Assembly: GCF_000956535.1 (NCBI RefSeq)
Contig: NZ_JYIY01000076.1
Coordinates: 94,669 to 158,668, forward strand
From: Microbacterium ginsengisoli
Lineage (GTDB): Bacteria; Actinomycetota; Actinomycetes; Actinomycetales; Microbacteriaceae
Direction: 5' to 3'
DNA: 64,000 bases
In this document: positions 8,490 through 16,324 of the stretch, one piece after another
How the letters are laid out: the number at the start of each line of letters is the position of its first letter
Numbering within the stretch: position 1 is the stretch's first letter
Position numbers and translations under genes: made by a program
The notes under the pieces: generated by a model
Told to the model about the DNA's origin: nothing
Seen by the model: the letters and a program-made list of their open reading frames with translations, nothing else
Database searches by the model: none

Positions 8490-8621
8490 TCAGTGGATCA
8501 GCAGCGAAACGACGGTCGCGCCGCCGCCGACGAGCACGAGCGCGATGATCACGACCCACGCGACGATGCGCGTGCGGGTCGTGTAAGGGCGCTCCCCCAG
8601 GTCATCGGGTGAATCGCTCAT
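8490..8621 (-). CDS. 43-residue single-pass membrane protein coupled to purL
   Basis: A 43-residue protein: a polar head of 18 residues, then one hydrophobic helix ([20 protein letters not shown]). Its ATG overlaps the purL stop as ATGA (8618-8621), so it is probably translated by coupling to purL. Small single-TM proteins of this kind are often missed by annotation. Function unknown; nothing links it chemically to purine synthesis. Confidence 0.68.
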   Translation of the reverse strand: MSDSPDDLGERPYTTRTRIVAWVVIIALVLVGGGATVVSLLIH

Positions 8622-10963
8622 CGCACGACCTCCGGCTCCGTCACGATCGCGCCGAACGCGGCCGGCAGCGTGCCGGTCGACAGTGCCCGCAGCTCGGGCA
8701 CCGGCAGGGTGAACAGGCCCTGCACCTCGAGGGCGCTGGCCGAGCCGTCGGCGGGGGCGTCGGTCACCCCGATGCGCAGCACCGGGTAGCCGCGCCCCTC
8801 GCAGAGCCCGCGGAACTTGACGTCCTCCTCGCGGGGCACGGTCACGAGCACGCGGCCGGTCGACTCCGAGAACAGGGCGGATGCCGCATCCACCCCGTCG
8901 CGCTCGATGATCTCCGTCAGCCACACCCGCGCGCCGACGCCGAAGCGCAGCACGCCGTCGGTGAGGCTCTGCGCGAGCCCGCCCTCGGACAGGTCGTGGG
9001 CGCTGGAGACGAGACCCTGGTCGCCCGCTGCGCGCAGCAGCTCGGCGAGGCGCTTCTCGGCCGCGAGGTCCACCTTCGGCGGGCGGCCGCCGAGGTGTCC
9101 GTGCACCGTTTGCGCCCACTGCGAGCCGCTGAGCTCGGTGGAGGTGACCCCCAGCAGGTAGATGTTCTCGCCGGCGTCCTGCCAGCCCGACGGGATGCGC
9201 GCCGCGACGTCGTCGATGATGCCGAGCACGCCGACGACCGGGGTCGGGTGGATCGGGGTGTCGCCGGTCTGGTTGTAGAAGCTCACGTTGCCGCCGGTGA
9301 CGGGGATGCCGAGCTCGAGGCAGCCGTCCGACAGGCCCTCGACGGCCCGTGAGAACTGCCACATGACCTCGGGGTTCTCGGGGCTGCCGAAGTTGAGGCA
9401 GTCGGTGACAGCCGTGGGCACGGCGCCGGTGACGGCGACGTTGCGGTAGGCCTCGGCGAGGGCGAGCTTCGCGCCCTCGTAGGGGTCGAGCTGGCAGAAG
9501 CGGCCGTTGCAGTCGGTCGCGATCGCGAACCCGAGACCCGACTGCTCGTCGACGCGAACCATGCCCGCGTCATCGGGGAACGAGAGGGCCGTGTTGCCGA
9601 GCACGTAGTAGTCGTACTGGTTCGTGACCCACGAGGCATCCGCGAGGTTCGGGCTCGAGACCAGCGCGGTGAACTGCGCACGCAGGGTGTCGGCGTCGGC
9701 GCTGCGCTCGAGGGCGGCGGCGGAATCGTCCTGCAGGGCGTCGATCCACGTCGGGTAGGCCACCGGACGCTCGTAGACCGGGCCGTCGACCGCGACCGTC
9801 GAGGGGTCGACGTCGACGATCTTCTCGCCGTGCCAGAAGATCTCGAGACGACCGTCGCCGGTGACCTCGCCCAGCACGCTCGTCTCGACGTCCCACTTGC
9901 CGGTCACGGCCAGGAACTCGTCGAGCTTCTCGGGGCGCACGATCGCCATCATGCGCTCCTGGCTCTCGCTCATGAGGATCTCCTCGGGCGTGAGCGAGGG
10001 GTCGCGCAGCAGCACCTTCTCGAGGTCGACGCGCATGCCCGAGCCGCCGTTCGCGGCGAGCTCGCTCGTGGCGCACGAGATGCCGGCGGCGCCGAGGTCC
10101 TGGATCGCCTCGACCAGCTCGTCGCGGTAGAGCTCGAGGCAGCACTCGATGAGCACCTTCTCGGCGAACGGGTCGCCGACCTGCACGGCCGGGCGCTTGG
10201 TGGGGCCGCCGTCGGCGAACGTGTCGGACGCGAGGATGGATGCCCCGCCGATGCCGTCGCCGCCGGTGCGGGCGCCGAACAGCACCACCTTGTTGCCGGG
10301 GCCGACCGCGTTCGCGAGCTTCAGGTCGTCGTGGCGCAGCACGCCCACGGCGAGCGCGTTGACGAGCGGGTTGCCCTGGTAGACCGCGTCGAACACGGTC
10401 TCACCGCCGATGTTCGGCAGGCCCAGGCAGTTGCCGTAGAAGGAGATGCCGCTGACGACGCCGTGCACGACGCGGGCAGTGTCGGGGTGATCGATCGCAC
10501 CGAAGCGCAGCTGGTCCATGACGGCCACCGGGCGCGCGCCCATCGAGATGATGTCGCGCACGATGCCGCCGACGCCGGTCGCGGCGCCCTGGAACGGCTC
10601 GATGTAGCTCGGGTGGTTGTGCGACTCGACCTTGAAGGTCACCGCCCAGCCCTCGCCGATGTCGACGACGCCCGCGTTCTGGCCCATGCCGACCATGAGG
10701 CGCTCGCGCATCTCGTCGCTGACCTTCTGGCCGAACTGGCGCAGGTAGATCTTGCTCGACTTGTAGGAGCAGTGCTCGCTCCACATGACCGAGTACATCG
10801 CCAGCTCGCCGCTGGTGGGACGGCGGCCGAGGATCTCGCGGATCTGCGCATACTCGTCGGGCTTGAGACCGAGCGCCGCGTACGGCTGCTCCTTCTCGGG
10901 GGTGGCTTCGGCGTCGGCGACGGTGTCGGCGATCTTGCCGAGGGGAGCGGCGGGGGTGCTCAC
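8618..10963 (-). CDS. purL: phosphoribosylformylglycinamidine synthase subunit PurL
   Basis: A 781-residue small-type PurL, the length of the PurL that works with separate PurQ and PurS subunits. It converts FGAR to FGAM with ATP and ammonia. The N-terminus carries [21 protein letters not shown], the conserved substrate region. [19 protein letters not shown] and the glycine-rich [16 protein letters not shown] are nucleotide- and product-binding elements. The GTG at 10961-10963 is chosen because GGAGACC lies before it; the frame also offers a TTG at 10978. The partners purQ and purS are in this window but about 52 kb away. Confidence 0.96.
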   Translation of the reverse strand: MSTPAAPLGKIADTVADAEATPEKEQPYAALGLKPDEYAQIREILGRRPTSGELAMYSVMWSEHCSYKSSKIYLRQFGQKVSDEMRERLMVGMGQNAGVVDIGEGWAVTFKVESHNHPSYIEPFQGAATGVGGIVRDIISMGARPVAVMDQLRFGAIDHPDTARVVHGVVSGISFYGNCLGLPNIGGETVFDAVYQGNPLVNALAVGVLRHDDLKLANAVGPGNKVVLFGARTGGDGIGGASILASDTFADGGPTKRPAVQVGDPFAEKVLIECCLELYRDELVEAIQDLGAAGISCATSELAANGGSGMRVDLEKVLLRDPSLTPEEILMSESQERMMAIVRPEKLDEFLAVTGKWDVETSVLGEVTGDGRLEIFWHGEKIVDVDPSTVAVDGPVYERPVAYPTWIDALQDDSAAALERSADADTLRAQFTALVSSPNLADASWVTNQYDYYVLGNTALSFPDDAGMVRVDEQSGLGFAIATDCNGRFCQLDPYEGAKLALAEAYRNVAVTGAVPTAVTDCLNFGSPENPEVMWQFSRAVEGLSDGCLELGIPVTGGNVSFYNQTGDTPIHPTPVVGVLGIIDDVAARIPSGWQDAGENIYLLGVTSTELSGSQWAQTVHGHLGGRPPKVDLAAEKRLAELLRAAGDQGLVSSAHDLSEGGLAQSLTDGVLRFGVGARVWLTEIIERDGVDAASALFSESTGRVLVTVPREEDVKFRGLCEGRGYPVLRIGVTDAPADGSASALEVQGLFTLPVPELRALSTGTLPAAFGAIVTEPEVVR

Positions 10964-11091
10964 GCGGCTGGTCTCCAAGAATCGAGGGCTGCCGGGGATG
11001 CGGCAAGTCTAGCCGGGGCGCGCGCCGGCGCACCCGTGCCGGACGCGCGTGAGGATCGGGCGCGCGGGCGCATGGGATCCGTGAGCGGCGG

Positions 11092-11106
11092 GGGATGCGG
11101 CATCCC
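11092..11106. repeat. short palindrome of the GGATGC family
   Basis: GGGATGC-G-GCATCCC, a perfect 7-base inverted repeat about a central G. It lies in the 163-base gap between purL and the divergent hypothetical gene, 20 bases before the latter's start. It belongs to the GGATGCC/GGCATCC word family found across the window. Confidence 0.5.
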
Positions 11107-11126
11107 GTCGCCCATAGACCGGAGTC

Positions 11127-11588
11127 ATGACACTCACCTCCCTGTTGCCCACCCCGCGCGACTCGCTGCCGGCGCCCCTCGCGTGCGACGCCTGGCCCGC
11201 CCGCACCCACGCGACCACGCGCGACGTGGTGATCGCCGGCGTCTCGGTGCTGCGCTACGCGGACCTGTGCGGCACCCCGTGCGTGACGACGGCGCCCGCG
11301 ATCGTGCCGCTGTCGGGCGGCGTCCCCTCGGCGACAGCGTCGACGAGCGTGCTCGTGGCGGCGGTCACCGGATGCGACGACGGGATGCTGCGCCTCGACG
11401 CCCGTCTCGACGAGCTCGCGCCGTGCTGGGCCGAGGCCCGACTGCTCGGGCGCATCTCGCACGCCGCGGAACGCCGGTGGCGGCTGGGTGCCTGCACCGT
11501 GGTGCTGCCCGCCGACCTCGGTGTCGGCGATGTCGTCGCGCTGCCGTGTCCGGGCGCCGTCGGGCTCGGCGAAATCCGTCCGCGGTGA
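11127..11588 (+). CDS. hypothetical protein
   Basis: A 153-residue soluble protein of unknown family. It has four cysteines (two in CGTPC, one each in GCDDG and LAPCW, with others near the end) and a hydrophobic beta-rich pattern (VVIAGVSVLRYADL; STSVLVAAVTGCDDG). No signal peptide or membrane helix is evident. GGAG stands 6 bases before the ATG. It is divergent from purL. Codon use matches neighbouring genes, which supports a real gene, but I assign no function. Confidence 0.6.
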   Translation: MTLTSLLPTPRDSLPAPLACDAWPARTHATTRDVVIAGVSVLRYADLCGTPCVTTAPAIVPLSGGVPSATASTSVLVAAVTGCDDGMLRLDARLDELAPCWAEARLLGRISHAAERRWRLGACTVVLPADLGVGDVVALPCPGAVGLGEIRPR

Positions 11589-11656
11589 GGCTGCTCATGA
11601 CGGTGCTGCGGGCGCGGCGGTGCGAACAGCGGCGACAGGGTGCCGACAGACGAACG

Positions 11657-11672
11657 GGATGCCGCGGCATCC
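11657..11672. repeat. 16-bp palindrome GGATGCCGCGGCATCC
   Basis: Perfect 16-base palindrome, 2 bases beyond the 3' end of the crystallin-like gene. It could fold as a short hairpin at the transcript end. Identical copies occur at 13547, 43749 and 59248. Confidence 0.6.
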
Positions 11673-11674
11673 GC

Positions 11675-12214
11675 TCAGTAGACGACCTGCACCGAACGCG
11701 TCTGGTCGTTCATGACCGCGCCGACGTAGCTGCTCGATGACGCGAAACCGACGCTCGACCCGGTGAACGACGTGTTCTGCCACACCTTGACCCGGCAGCT
11801 CGAGAAGCCCTGGAACGAGCTCACCCTGCCGTACCAGCCGACGCCGATGTCGGCGACGCCGCGCACGCCGACCGCCGACGAGCAGCCAGATGATCCCCAC
11901 ACCTCGTAGTACGCGCCGCCGTAGTCGGCGTTGTCGTAGAGCCGCGCGAGCAGGTAGCTGACCGTCGTGGCACGACCCGCGTCGGTCTCGTCGCCGTCGA
12001 CGATCGTGTAGCCGGTCTGCGCGGTGACTGCGGCGTGGAGGTCATCGCCCGCGGGGGCGCAGATCGTGAGCCCGGACTCGAGGAAGACGCCGCAGTTCTC
12101 GCCGCCCCCGGCATCCGCCCGGGCCGGCGTCGCCGAACTGACCACGAGCGCGGCGCCGATCAGCACACCCACCAGCTCTGCGACATGACGCCGCGCGAAA
12201 CGTTCCCCCATCAT
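11675..12214 (-). CDS. secreted beta/gamma-crystallin-like (peptidase inhibitor I36-type) protein
   Basis: A 179-residue exported protein. The signal peptide has a basic N-region (RFARRH), a hydrophobic core (LVGVLIGAALVVSS) and cleavage after PARA before DAG. The mature part has a tandem aromatic/Gly pattern, DNADYGGAYYEVWG and VSSFQGFSSCRVKVWQNTSFTGSS. These are Greek-key motifs of crystallin-like proteins such as peptidase inhibitor family I36. Four or more cysteines suggest disulfides. Two ATGs stand in tandem (12209-12214) right after GGGGGAG, so the start may be one codon later. It is divergent from an ECF sigma operon, which may control it. Confidence 0.75.
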   Translation of the reverse strand: MMGERFARRHVAELVGVLIGAALVVSSATPARADAGGGENCGVFLESGLTICAPAGDDLHAAVTAQTGYTIVDGDETDAGRATTVSYLLARLYDNADYGGAYYEVWGSSGCSSAVGVRGVADIGVGWYGRVSSFQGFSSCRVKVWQNTSFTGSSVGFASSSSYVGAVMNDQTRSVQVVY

Positions 12215-12390
12215 CTCCCCCTGATGATCGGCCCTTGCGAGGGCTCCCCGAGCCGATCGTGGCGCACGGGCGCCTGCCGGGTCAAACCCGCGCGCAGCGG
12301 GCATCCTGGTGCGGAGGCCGTCGTGCGGGAGCCGCGAAAAAAAGTCCAGAAGAATCTGAGACGAATCCGAGGCGACGGGCATTACCAGGT

Positions 12391-12984
12391 ATGACGGCTG
12401 AGCTGAGCGCGACGGAGACCGATGTCTCCGACGACCGCGCGCTGCTCGCGGCCGTCTCCACGGGCGACTCCCGCGCGTTCGGCGCGCTGTACGACCGTCA
12501 TGTCGCCACCGTCTACCGGTTCGCCGCGAGCCTCGGCCTCGACCCCCACGCCGCGGAGGACGTCACCCAGGACGTCTTCGTGGTCGCGTTCGAGAAGGCC
12601 CACGCGATCCACCTGGTCGGCGGCTCCACGCTGCCGTGGCTGCTCGTCACGTGCCGCAACGTCTCCCGCTCGCACATCCGCAAGCGCGTGCGGGACCAGC
12701 AGCGATCGACCGATCTCGACGACACCGTGGCCACCCGCGCCCCCGGACCCGCCGAAGAGATCGAGCGGCGCCTGCTCTCCGACGCCATCGCCTCCGCGAT
12801 CTCGGCCCTCTCGTTCGACGACCAGTGCCTGTTCGACCTGTGCATCGAATACGGGTTCAGCTACGCGCAGGCCGCCGAGGCCTTCGACGTGTCCCACGGC
12901 GTCATCCGCAATCGGCTGTCCCGTATCCGTGCGCGCCTGCGGGCGGCGCTCACGCCCGGCGAAGAGGAGGGGTCGACATCATGA
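12391..12984 (+). CDS. ECF-type RNA polymerase sigma factor
   Basis: A 197-residue sigma-70-family factor of ECF type. Region 2 is at residues 25-95: FGALYDRHVATVYRFA, then AAEDVTQDVFVVAFEKA (the D-x-T-Q-D-V-F motif of region 2.2) and LPWLLVTCRNVSRSHIRK (2.3/2.4). Region 4 is at about 135-190, with FSYAQAAEAFDVSHGVIRNRLSRIRARL as the -35-binding helix-turn-helix. The ATG at 12391 is chosen because the frame upstream is intergenic in character. Its stop overlaps the next start as ATGA, so the next gene, a membrane protein, is a natural candidate partner or anti-sigma. Confidence 0.92.
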   Translation: MTAELSATETDVSDDRALLAAVSTGDSRAFGALYDRHVATVYRFAASLGLDPHAAEDVTQDVFVVAFEKAHAIHLVGGSTLPWLLVTCRNVSRSHIRKRVRDQQRSTDLDDTVATRAPGPAEEIERRLLSDAIASAISALSFDDQCLFDLCIEYGFSYAQAAEAFDVSHGVIRNRLSRIRARLRAALTPGEEEGSTS

Positions 12985-13475
12985 CTCTTCAGCTTCCCCC
13001 GACCGACGAGCAGATCGCGCGCATGCGTCGCGAGGTGCTCACGACCATCGCCGTGCGTCGCACGCGTCGCCGCCGCCGATTCTGGTGGGTCGCGGGTGCG
13101 ACGGCCCTCGTGCTCGCCGCCTCGACGGCGGGCGTCGCGGCCCTGTTCGCCTCGGTCGACGACCGCAACGTGACGTTCGACTGCTACACGAGCACCGATC
13201 TGACGTCGAACCACAGCACGTCCACGTCGGTCGAGACCGACCGTGACAAGAACACCGAACTGTCGATGGCCGACCGTGTCGCGACCGCTCTCGCCGTGTG
13301 CGAGGCGAGCTATACGGCCGTGCGCACGGGCGAGGACGCGCCGGCGGGGCCGTACGTGCCCAACCCGACGGCCTGCGTGCTGTCGGACCGACGGATCGCC
13401 GTACTTCCGAACGCGGCCGGCAAGGACGATGCGTCGTTCTGCGCCGCGCTCGGACTCACAGCCCCCGGGCGGTAG
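12981..13475 (+). CDS. single-pass membrane protein coupled to the ECF sigma gene
   Basis: A 164-residue protein. A 35-residue basic cytoplasmic N-terminus (RTRRRRRFWW) precedes one membrane helix (GATALVLAASTAGVAALF). An extracytoplasmic domain of about 110 residues follows, with cysteines at FDCYT, AVCEAS, TACVL and SFCAAL. The position directly after, and overlapping with, the sigma factor suggests an anti-sigma or sensor role. No zinc-anti-sigma HxxxCxxC motif is present, so this rests on context alone. The stop codon lies inside the loop of a hairpin. Confidence 0.7.
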   Translation: MTLQLPPTDEQIARMRREVLTTIAVRRTRRRRRFWWVAGATALVLAASTAGVAALFASVDDRNVTFDCYTSTDLTSNHSTSTSVETDRDKNTELSMADRVATALAVCEASYTAVRTGEDAPAGPYVPNPTACVLSDRRIAVLPNAAGKDDASFCAALGLTAPGR

Positions 13476-13483
13476 CCCGGGGG
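13462..13483. terminator. hairpin overlapping the stop codon of the sigma-operon membrane protein
   Basis: CCCCCGGGC (13462-13470) and GCCCGGGGG (13475-13483) are perfect 9-base arms around a GGTA loop. The TAG stop lies at the loop and right arm. A G/C hairpin without a T-tract, likely to end the sigma operon. Confidence 0.6.
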
Positions 13484-13546
13484 TGGGGCGGAGTACCCGA
13501 CGCGATGGTTCTTGGGGGCGCGTCGGGTGCTACCGCCGTCGTGAGC

Positions 13547-13562
13547 GGATGCCGCGGCATCC
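13547..13562. repeat. 16-bp palindrome GGATGCCGCGGCATCC
   Basis: Second perfect copy, in the gap between the sigma operon and the next membrane protein. Same word as at 11657. Confidence 0.6.
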
Positions 13563-13613
13563 GTTGTGCGCCGTCGGATCACGTGCTGTGATGTTGCTAT
13601 GAGGGAGTCGATG

Positions 13614-14198
13614 ATGACCGCTCGATCGTGGGTCGTTGCCGGGGCGCTGCTCGTGATCGGCGCGCTCTGGACCTCGCAGACGGCGATTCCGCGTGGTGGC
13701 ACCCCGCCGATCGCGCCCGCGCTCACCGCGGCGGCGTACGCGCTCTTCGCGGTGGGCTTCACCCGGGCGGCGAGCGTCACCGGCCGGCGCCCGCTCGGCA
13801 CGGTCGCCCTGCTCGCACTCAGCGCGCTGGTGCTCGTGCAGGGGTACGTCGACCCGACTCCGGCGAACGAGGCACTGACCGTGGCCGGCGGCGCGGAGAT
13901 CGCGCTCTACAGCCTCGCGCTGCTGGTGCTCATGCTGGGTGCCGCGATCGTCGCCGCGGTCGAGATCGCCCGGGTCGATGTCGTCCCGCGCCCGTGGCGC
14001 TGGGTTCCGCTCGGGGGCGCCGTGGCGTTCGCCGTGATGCAGGCGGTGGTGTGGGTGATGCCCGCGCCGCTGACCGAGGCGTGGATGACCGTGGTCGGCG
14101 TCGTCTCGGGAGTCGTGTGGCTCGGTGTGCCGCTGCTCCTCGGCTTCGTGGCGATCTTCCTCGGTGTGGAGCGCGCCGCCGATCGCGCGCGGGCGTGA
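13614..14198 (+). CDS. multi-pass membrane protein, unknown function
   Basis: About 194 residues with five hydrophobic segments (SWVVAGALLVIGALW, ALTAAAYALFAVGF, LGTVALLALSALVLV, LALLVLMLGAAIVAAV, a C-terminal pair). Only short polar loops connect them. GAGGGAG precedes three possible starts (13599, 13611, 13614). The last has the best spacing. No family was recognised. It ends 45 bases before the leaderless arsR. Confidence 0.68.
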   Translation: MTARSWVVAGALLVIGALWTSQTAIPRGGTPPIAPALTAAAYALFAVGFTRAASVTGRRPLGTVALLALSALVLVQGYVDPTPANEALTVAGGAEIALYSLALLVLMLGAAIVAAVEIARVDVVPRPWRWVPLGGAVAFAVMQAVVWVMPAPLTEAWMTVVGVVSGVVWLGVPLLLGFVAIFLGVERAADRARA

Positions 14199-14206
14199 TC
14201 GGGGGC

Positions 14207-14252
14207 TTGACCCTGTCGGGAGCGCGTCGTAACCTACAACCAAATGGTTGTA
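14207..14252 (+). promoter_or_regulatory. arsR promoter with operator overlapping the start codon
   Basis: TTGACC (14207-14212) and TAACCT (14230-14235) are separated by exactly 17 bases, a good -35/-10 pair. The predicted transcription start falls at or within 2 bases of the ATG (14244), so the mRNA should be leaderless. A perfect inverted repeat, TACAACCA-AA-TGGTTGTA (14235-14252), covers the end of the -10 box and the start codon. It is a textbook autorepression site for an ArsR-type dimer. Confidence 0.75.
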
Positions 14253-14591
14253 TTTACTGAACTCGCCGACGCCGACGTGGACCGCATCTTCCGGGCCCTC
14301 GCCGACGCCACGCGCCGCGACATCCTGCAGCGCACCCTCACGGGTGAGCAGACAGTCTCGGCGCTCGCCGCGGCCTACGACATGAGCTTCGCCGCCGTGC
14401 AGAAGCACGTCGCCGTGCTCGAGGCCGCCCACCTCGTCGTCAAACGTGCGGAAGGGAGGGAGCGACTCGTGCGCGCCGATCCCGACACCATCGCGCGGGC
14501 ACGGCGCCTGCTGGCCGAGTACGAGCGCGTCTGGCGCTCCCGCATCGACCGGCTCGACGCTCTGCTCGCCGAAGACGACACCCCCGCCTGA
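14244..14591 (+). CDS. ArsR-family winged-helix regulator
   Basis: A 115-residue regulator. FRALADATRRDILQRTL is the ArsR signature start. TVSALAAAYDMSFAAVQKHVAVLEAA is the helix-turn-helix, with the VQKHVAVLE recognition helix shared with SRPBCC-linked ArsR proteins. VVKRAEGRERLVRAD is the wing. No metal-binding Cys pair (CxC) is present, so metal sensing is unlikely. It precedes a double SRPBCC protein, a very common pairing in which the ArsR protein represses both genes. The start is set by the operator/promoter geometry. Confidence 0.93.
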   Translation: MVVFTELADADVDRIFRALADATRRDILQRTLTGEQTVSALAAAYDMSFAAVQKHVAVLEAAHLVVKRAEGRERLVRADPDTIARARRLLAEYERVWRSRIDRLDALLAEDDTPA

Positions 14592-14644
14592 TCCCCCCGA
14601 AGGACGCCGCGCCGCGGCATCCGCCCCGAAAAGAGGAACTCGCC

Positions 14645-15622
14645 ATGCCCGTCACCTCCGTCACCGTCGACCCCGAGGCCCTCACCCTCACCCTCATCGC
14701 CGACGTCGCCGCCACCCCCGAGCGGCTCTGGCGCGCGTTCACCGAACCCGCCCAGCTCGAGCGCTTCTGGGGCCCGCCCGGATGGCCTGCCTCGTTCACC
14801 CGCTTCGACTTCACGGTCGGTGGCATCGCGAGCTACCACATGACCGGCCCGCGCGGAGAGCTCGCGCACGCCCGGTGGGAGTTCCTCGTCATCGACGCCC
14901 CGCACCGCTTCGAGGTGCTCGACACCTTCGCCGACGAGAACGGCGACAGCGTGCCCGACATGCCCGGCATGCGGGCGACGTTCGCCGTCGAGCCCACCCC
15001 GACCGGCGCACGCCTGGTCAGCGTCTCCCACTTCGTCTCGGTCGAGGCGCTCGAGCAGATGCTCGCGATGGGCATGCGCGAAGGCTTCACCATGGCGATC
15101 AGCCAGCTCGACGCGGTGCTGCGCGACCTGCGTGACTACGCCCTCGGCGCCGGCACCCAGGTCGAGGTTCTCGACGACACCCACGTGCGCATCACCCGAC
15201 TCATCGAAGGCCCCCGTGAGCTGGTGTGGCGCGCGCACCACGAGCCCGAGCTGCTCAAGACCTGGCTGCTCGGCCCCGACGGGTGGGAGATGACGATCGC
15301 CGAACCCGGGCTCGCCGCAGGCGACACCTACCGCTACGCGTGGGCTCCCGTCGAGGGCGGGGAGGGCCAGGCGTTCGGGTTCGAGGGCGACACGCTCGTC
15401 GTCGACGCCCCGCGCCGCGTCGTGACCACCGAGCGCATGACCGGCATGCCCGGGCCGTCGACCCTCAACGACCTGACTCTCTACGAAGAGGACGGCGTCA
15501 CCCTTCTCACGCTGCTGATCGAATACCCGGATGCCGCGACCCGCGACATGATCCTCGCCACCGGCATGACCGAGGGCATGGAGCGCAGCTACCAGCGGCT
15601 CGACGCGCTCGCCGCCGTCTGA
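14645..15622 (+). CDS. tandem SRPBCC (AHSA1-like) domain protein
   Basis: A 325-residue protein made of two SRPBCC/START-like ligand-binding domains in tandem. The first (about residues 12-160) opens with VAATPERLWRAFTEPAQLERFWGP. The second (about 170-320) has IEGPRELVWRAHHEPELLKTWLLGP. Each ends in an MTEGMERSYQRLDAL-type helix. GAGGAA stands before the ATG. Two fused copies in one chain suggest gene duplication, with a ligand pocket in each half. These proteins follow ArsR regulators in many actinobacteria; the ligand is unknown. Confidence 0.88.
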   Translation: MPVTSVTVDPEALTLTLIADVAATPERLWRAFTEPAQLERFWGPPGWPASFTRFDFTVGGIASYHMTGPRGELAHARWEFLVIDAPHRFEVLDTFADENGDSVPDMPGMRATFAVEPTPTGARLVSVSHFVSVEALEQMLAMGMREGFTMAISQLDAVLRDLRDYALGAGTQVEVLDDTHVRITRLIEGPRELVWRAHHEPELLKTWLLGPDGWEMTIAEPGLAAGDTYRYAWAPVEGGEGQAFGFEGDTLVVDAPRRVVTTERMTGMPGPSTLNDLTLYEEDGVTLLTLLIEYPDAATRDMILATGMTEGMERSYQRLDALAAV

Positions 15623-15635
15623 CGGCGCGCCGCCC

Positions 15636-15662
15636 GGTGCCGGGCGCTAGTCGCCCGGCACC
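15636..15662. terminator. bidirectional terminator between SRPBCC gene and kdpE
   Basis: GGTGCCGGGCG (15636-15646) and CGCCCGGCACC (15652-15662) are perfect 11-base arms with a 5-base loop CTAGT. The loop contains the kdpE stop codon. It sits between convergent genes and is likely to serve both. Confidence 0.75.
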
Positions 15663-16324
15663 AGGCGGTAGCCCATGCCCTGCTCGGTGAGAAGGTGCAC
15701 CGGGTGGGCGGGGTCGGCCTCGAGCTTCTTGCGCAGCTGCGACATGTAGAGGCGCAGATACCCGGTGTCGGCGATCTGCTCGCTCGCCCAGATCTCCTTC
15801 AAGAGCGTCTGCCGGGTGACCAGCGCGTCGGGGTTGCGGGCGAGGAACTCCAGCATCCGCCACTCGGTCGGCGTCAGATGCACGCGTGCGCCCGCCCGCA
15901 TCACCGACTTGGCGGCCAGGTCGATCGTCACGTCGGCGAAACGCACCACCGGCTCGCCCGCGGCATCCGGTCGCCGACGCGCCAATGCGCGCAGCCGCGC
16001 CAGCAGCTCGTCGACCTGGAACGGCTTCGTGACGTAGTCGTCGGCGCCGGCGTCGAGCGCCTCCACCTTGTCGGCCGAGCCCGTGCGCCCCGAGACCACG
16101 ATGATCGGCGCGGTCGTCCAGCCGCGCAGCGCCTCGATGACCTGCACGCCGTCGAGCCGCGGCATCCCGAGATCGAGCAGCACGATGTCGGGATGCGCCT
16201 GCGCGGCGAGCGTCACCGCCGCCGCCCCGTCGGGCGCGGCGATCACCTCGTAGCCGTGCGCCGACAGCGTGATGCGCAGCGCCCGCACGAGCTGCGGGTC
16301 GTCATCGGCCACCAGAACCTTCAT
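15647..16324 (-). CDS. kdpE: response regulator KdpE
   Basis: A 225-residue OmpR/PhoB-type regulator. The receiver has the acidic pair D7/D8, phospho-acceptor D51 in VLLDLGMP and K in YVTKPF. The winged-helix output domain from about residue 130 contains HLTPTEWRMLEFLARNPD and TGYLRLYMSQLRKKLE. With KdpD it activates kdp transcription under potassium limitation or osmotic stress. The start overlaps the kdpD stop as ATGA, so the two are coupled. The gene ends the operon at a hairpin. Confidence 0.95.
   Translation of the reverse strand: MKVLVADDDPQLVRALRITLSAHGYEVIAAPDGAAAVTLAAQAHPDIVLLDLGMPRLDGVQVIEALRGWTTAPIIVVSGRTGSADKVEALDAGADDYVTKPFQVDELLARLRALARRRPDAAGEPVVRFADVTIDLAAKSVMRAGARVHLTPTEWRMLEFLARNPDALVTRQTLLKEIWASEQIADTGYLRLYMSQLRKKLEADPAHPVHLLTEQGMGYRLVPGD

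Noticed and set aside
12981..13475. Classical zinc-binding anti-sigma factor
   Set aside because: The HxxxCxxC motif is absent and the conserved part is extracytoplasmic; only gene order suggests such a role.
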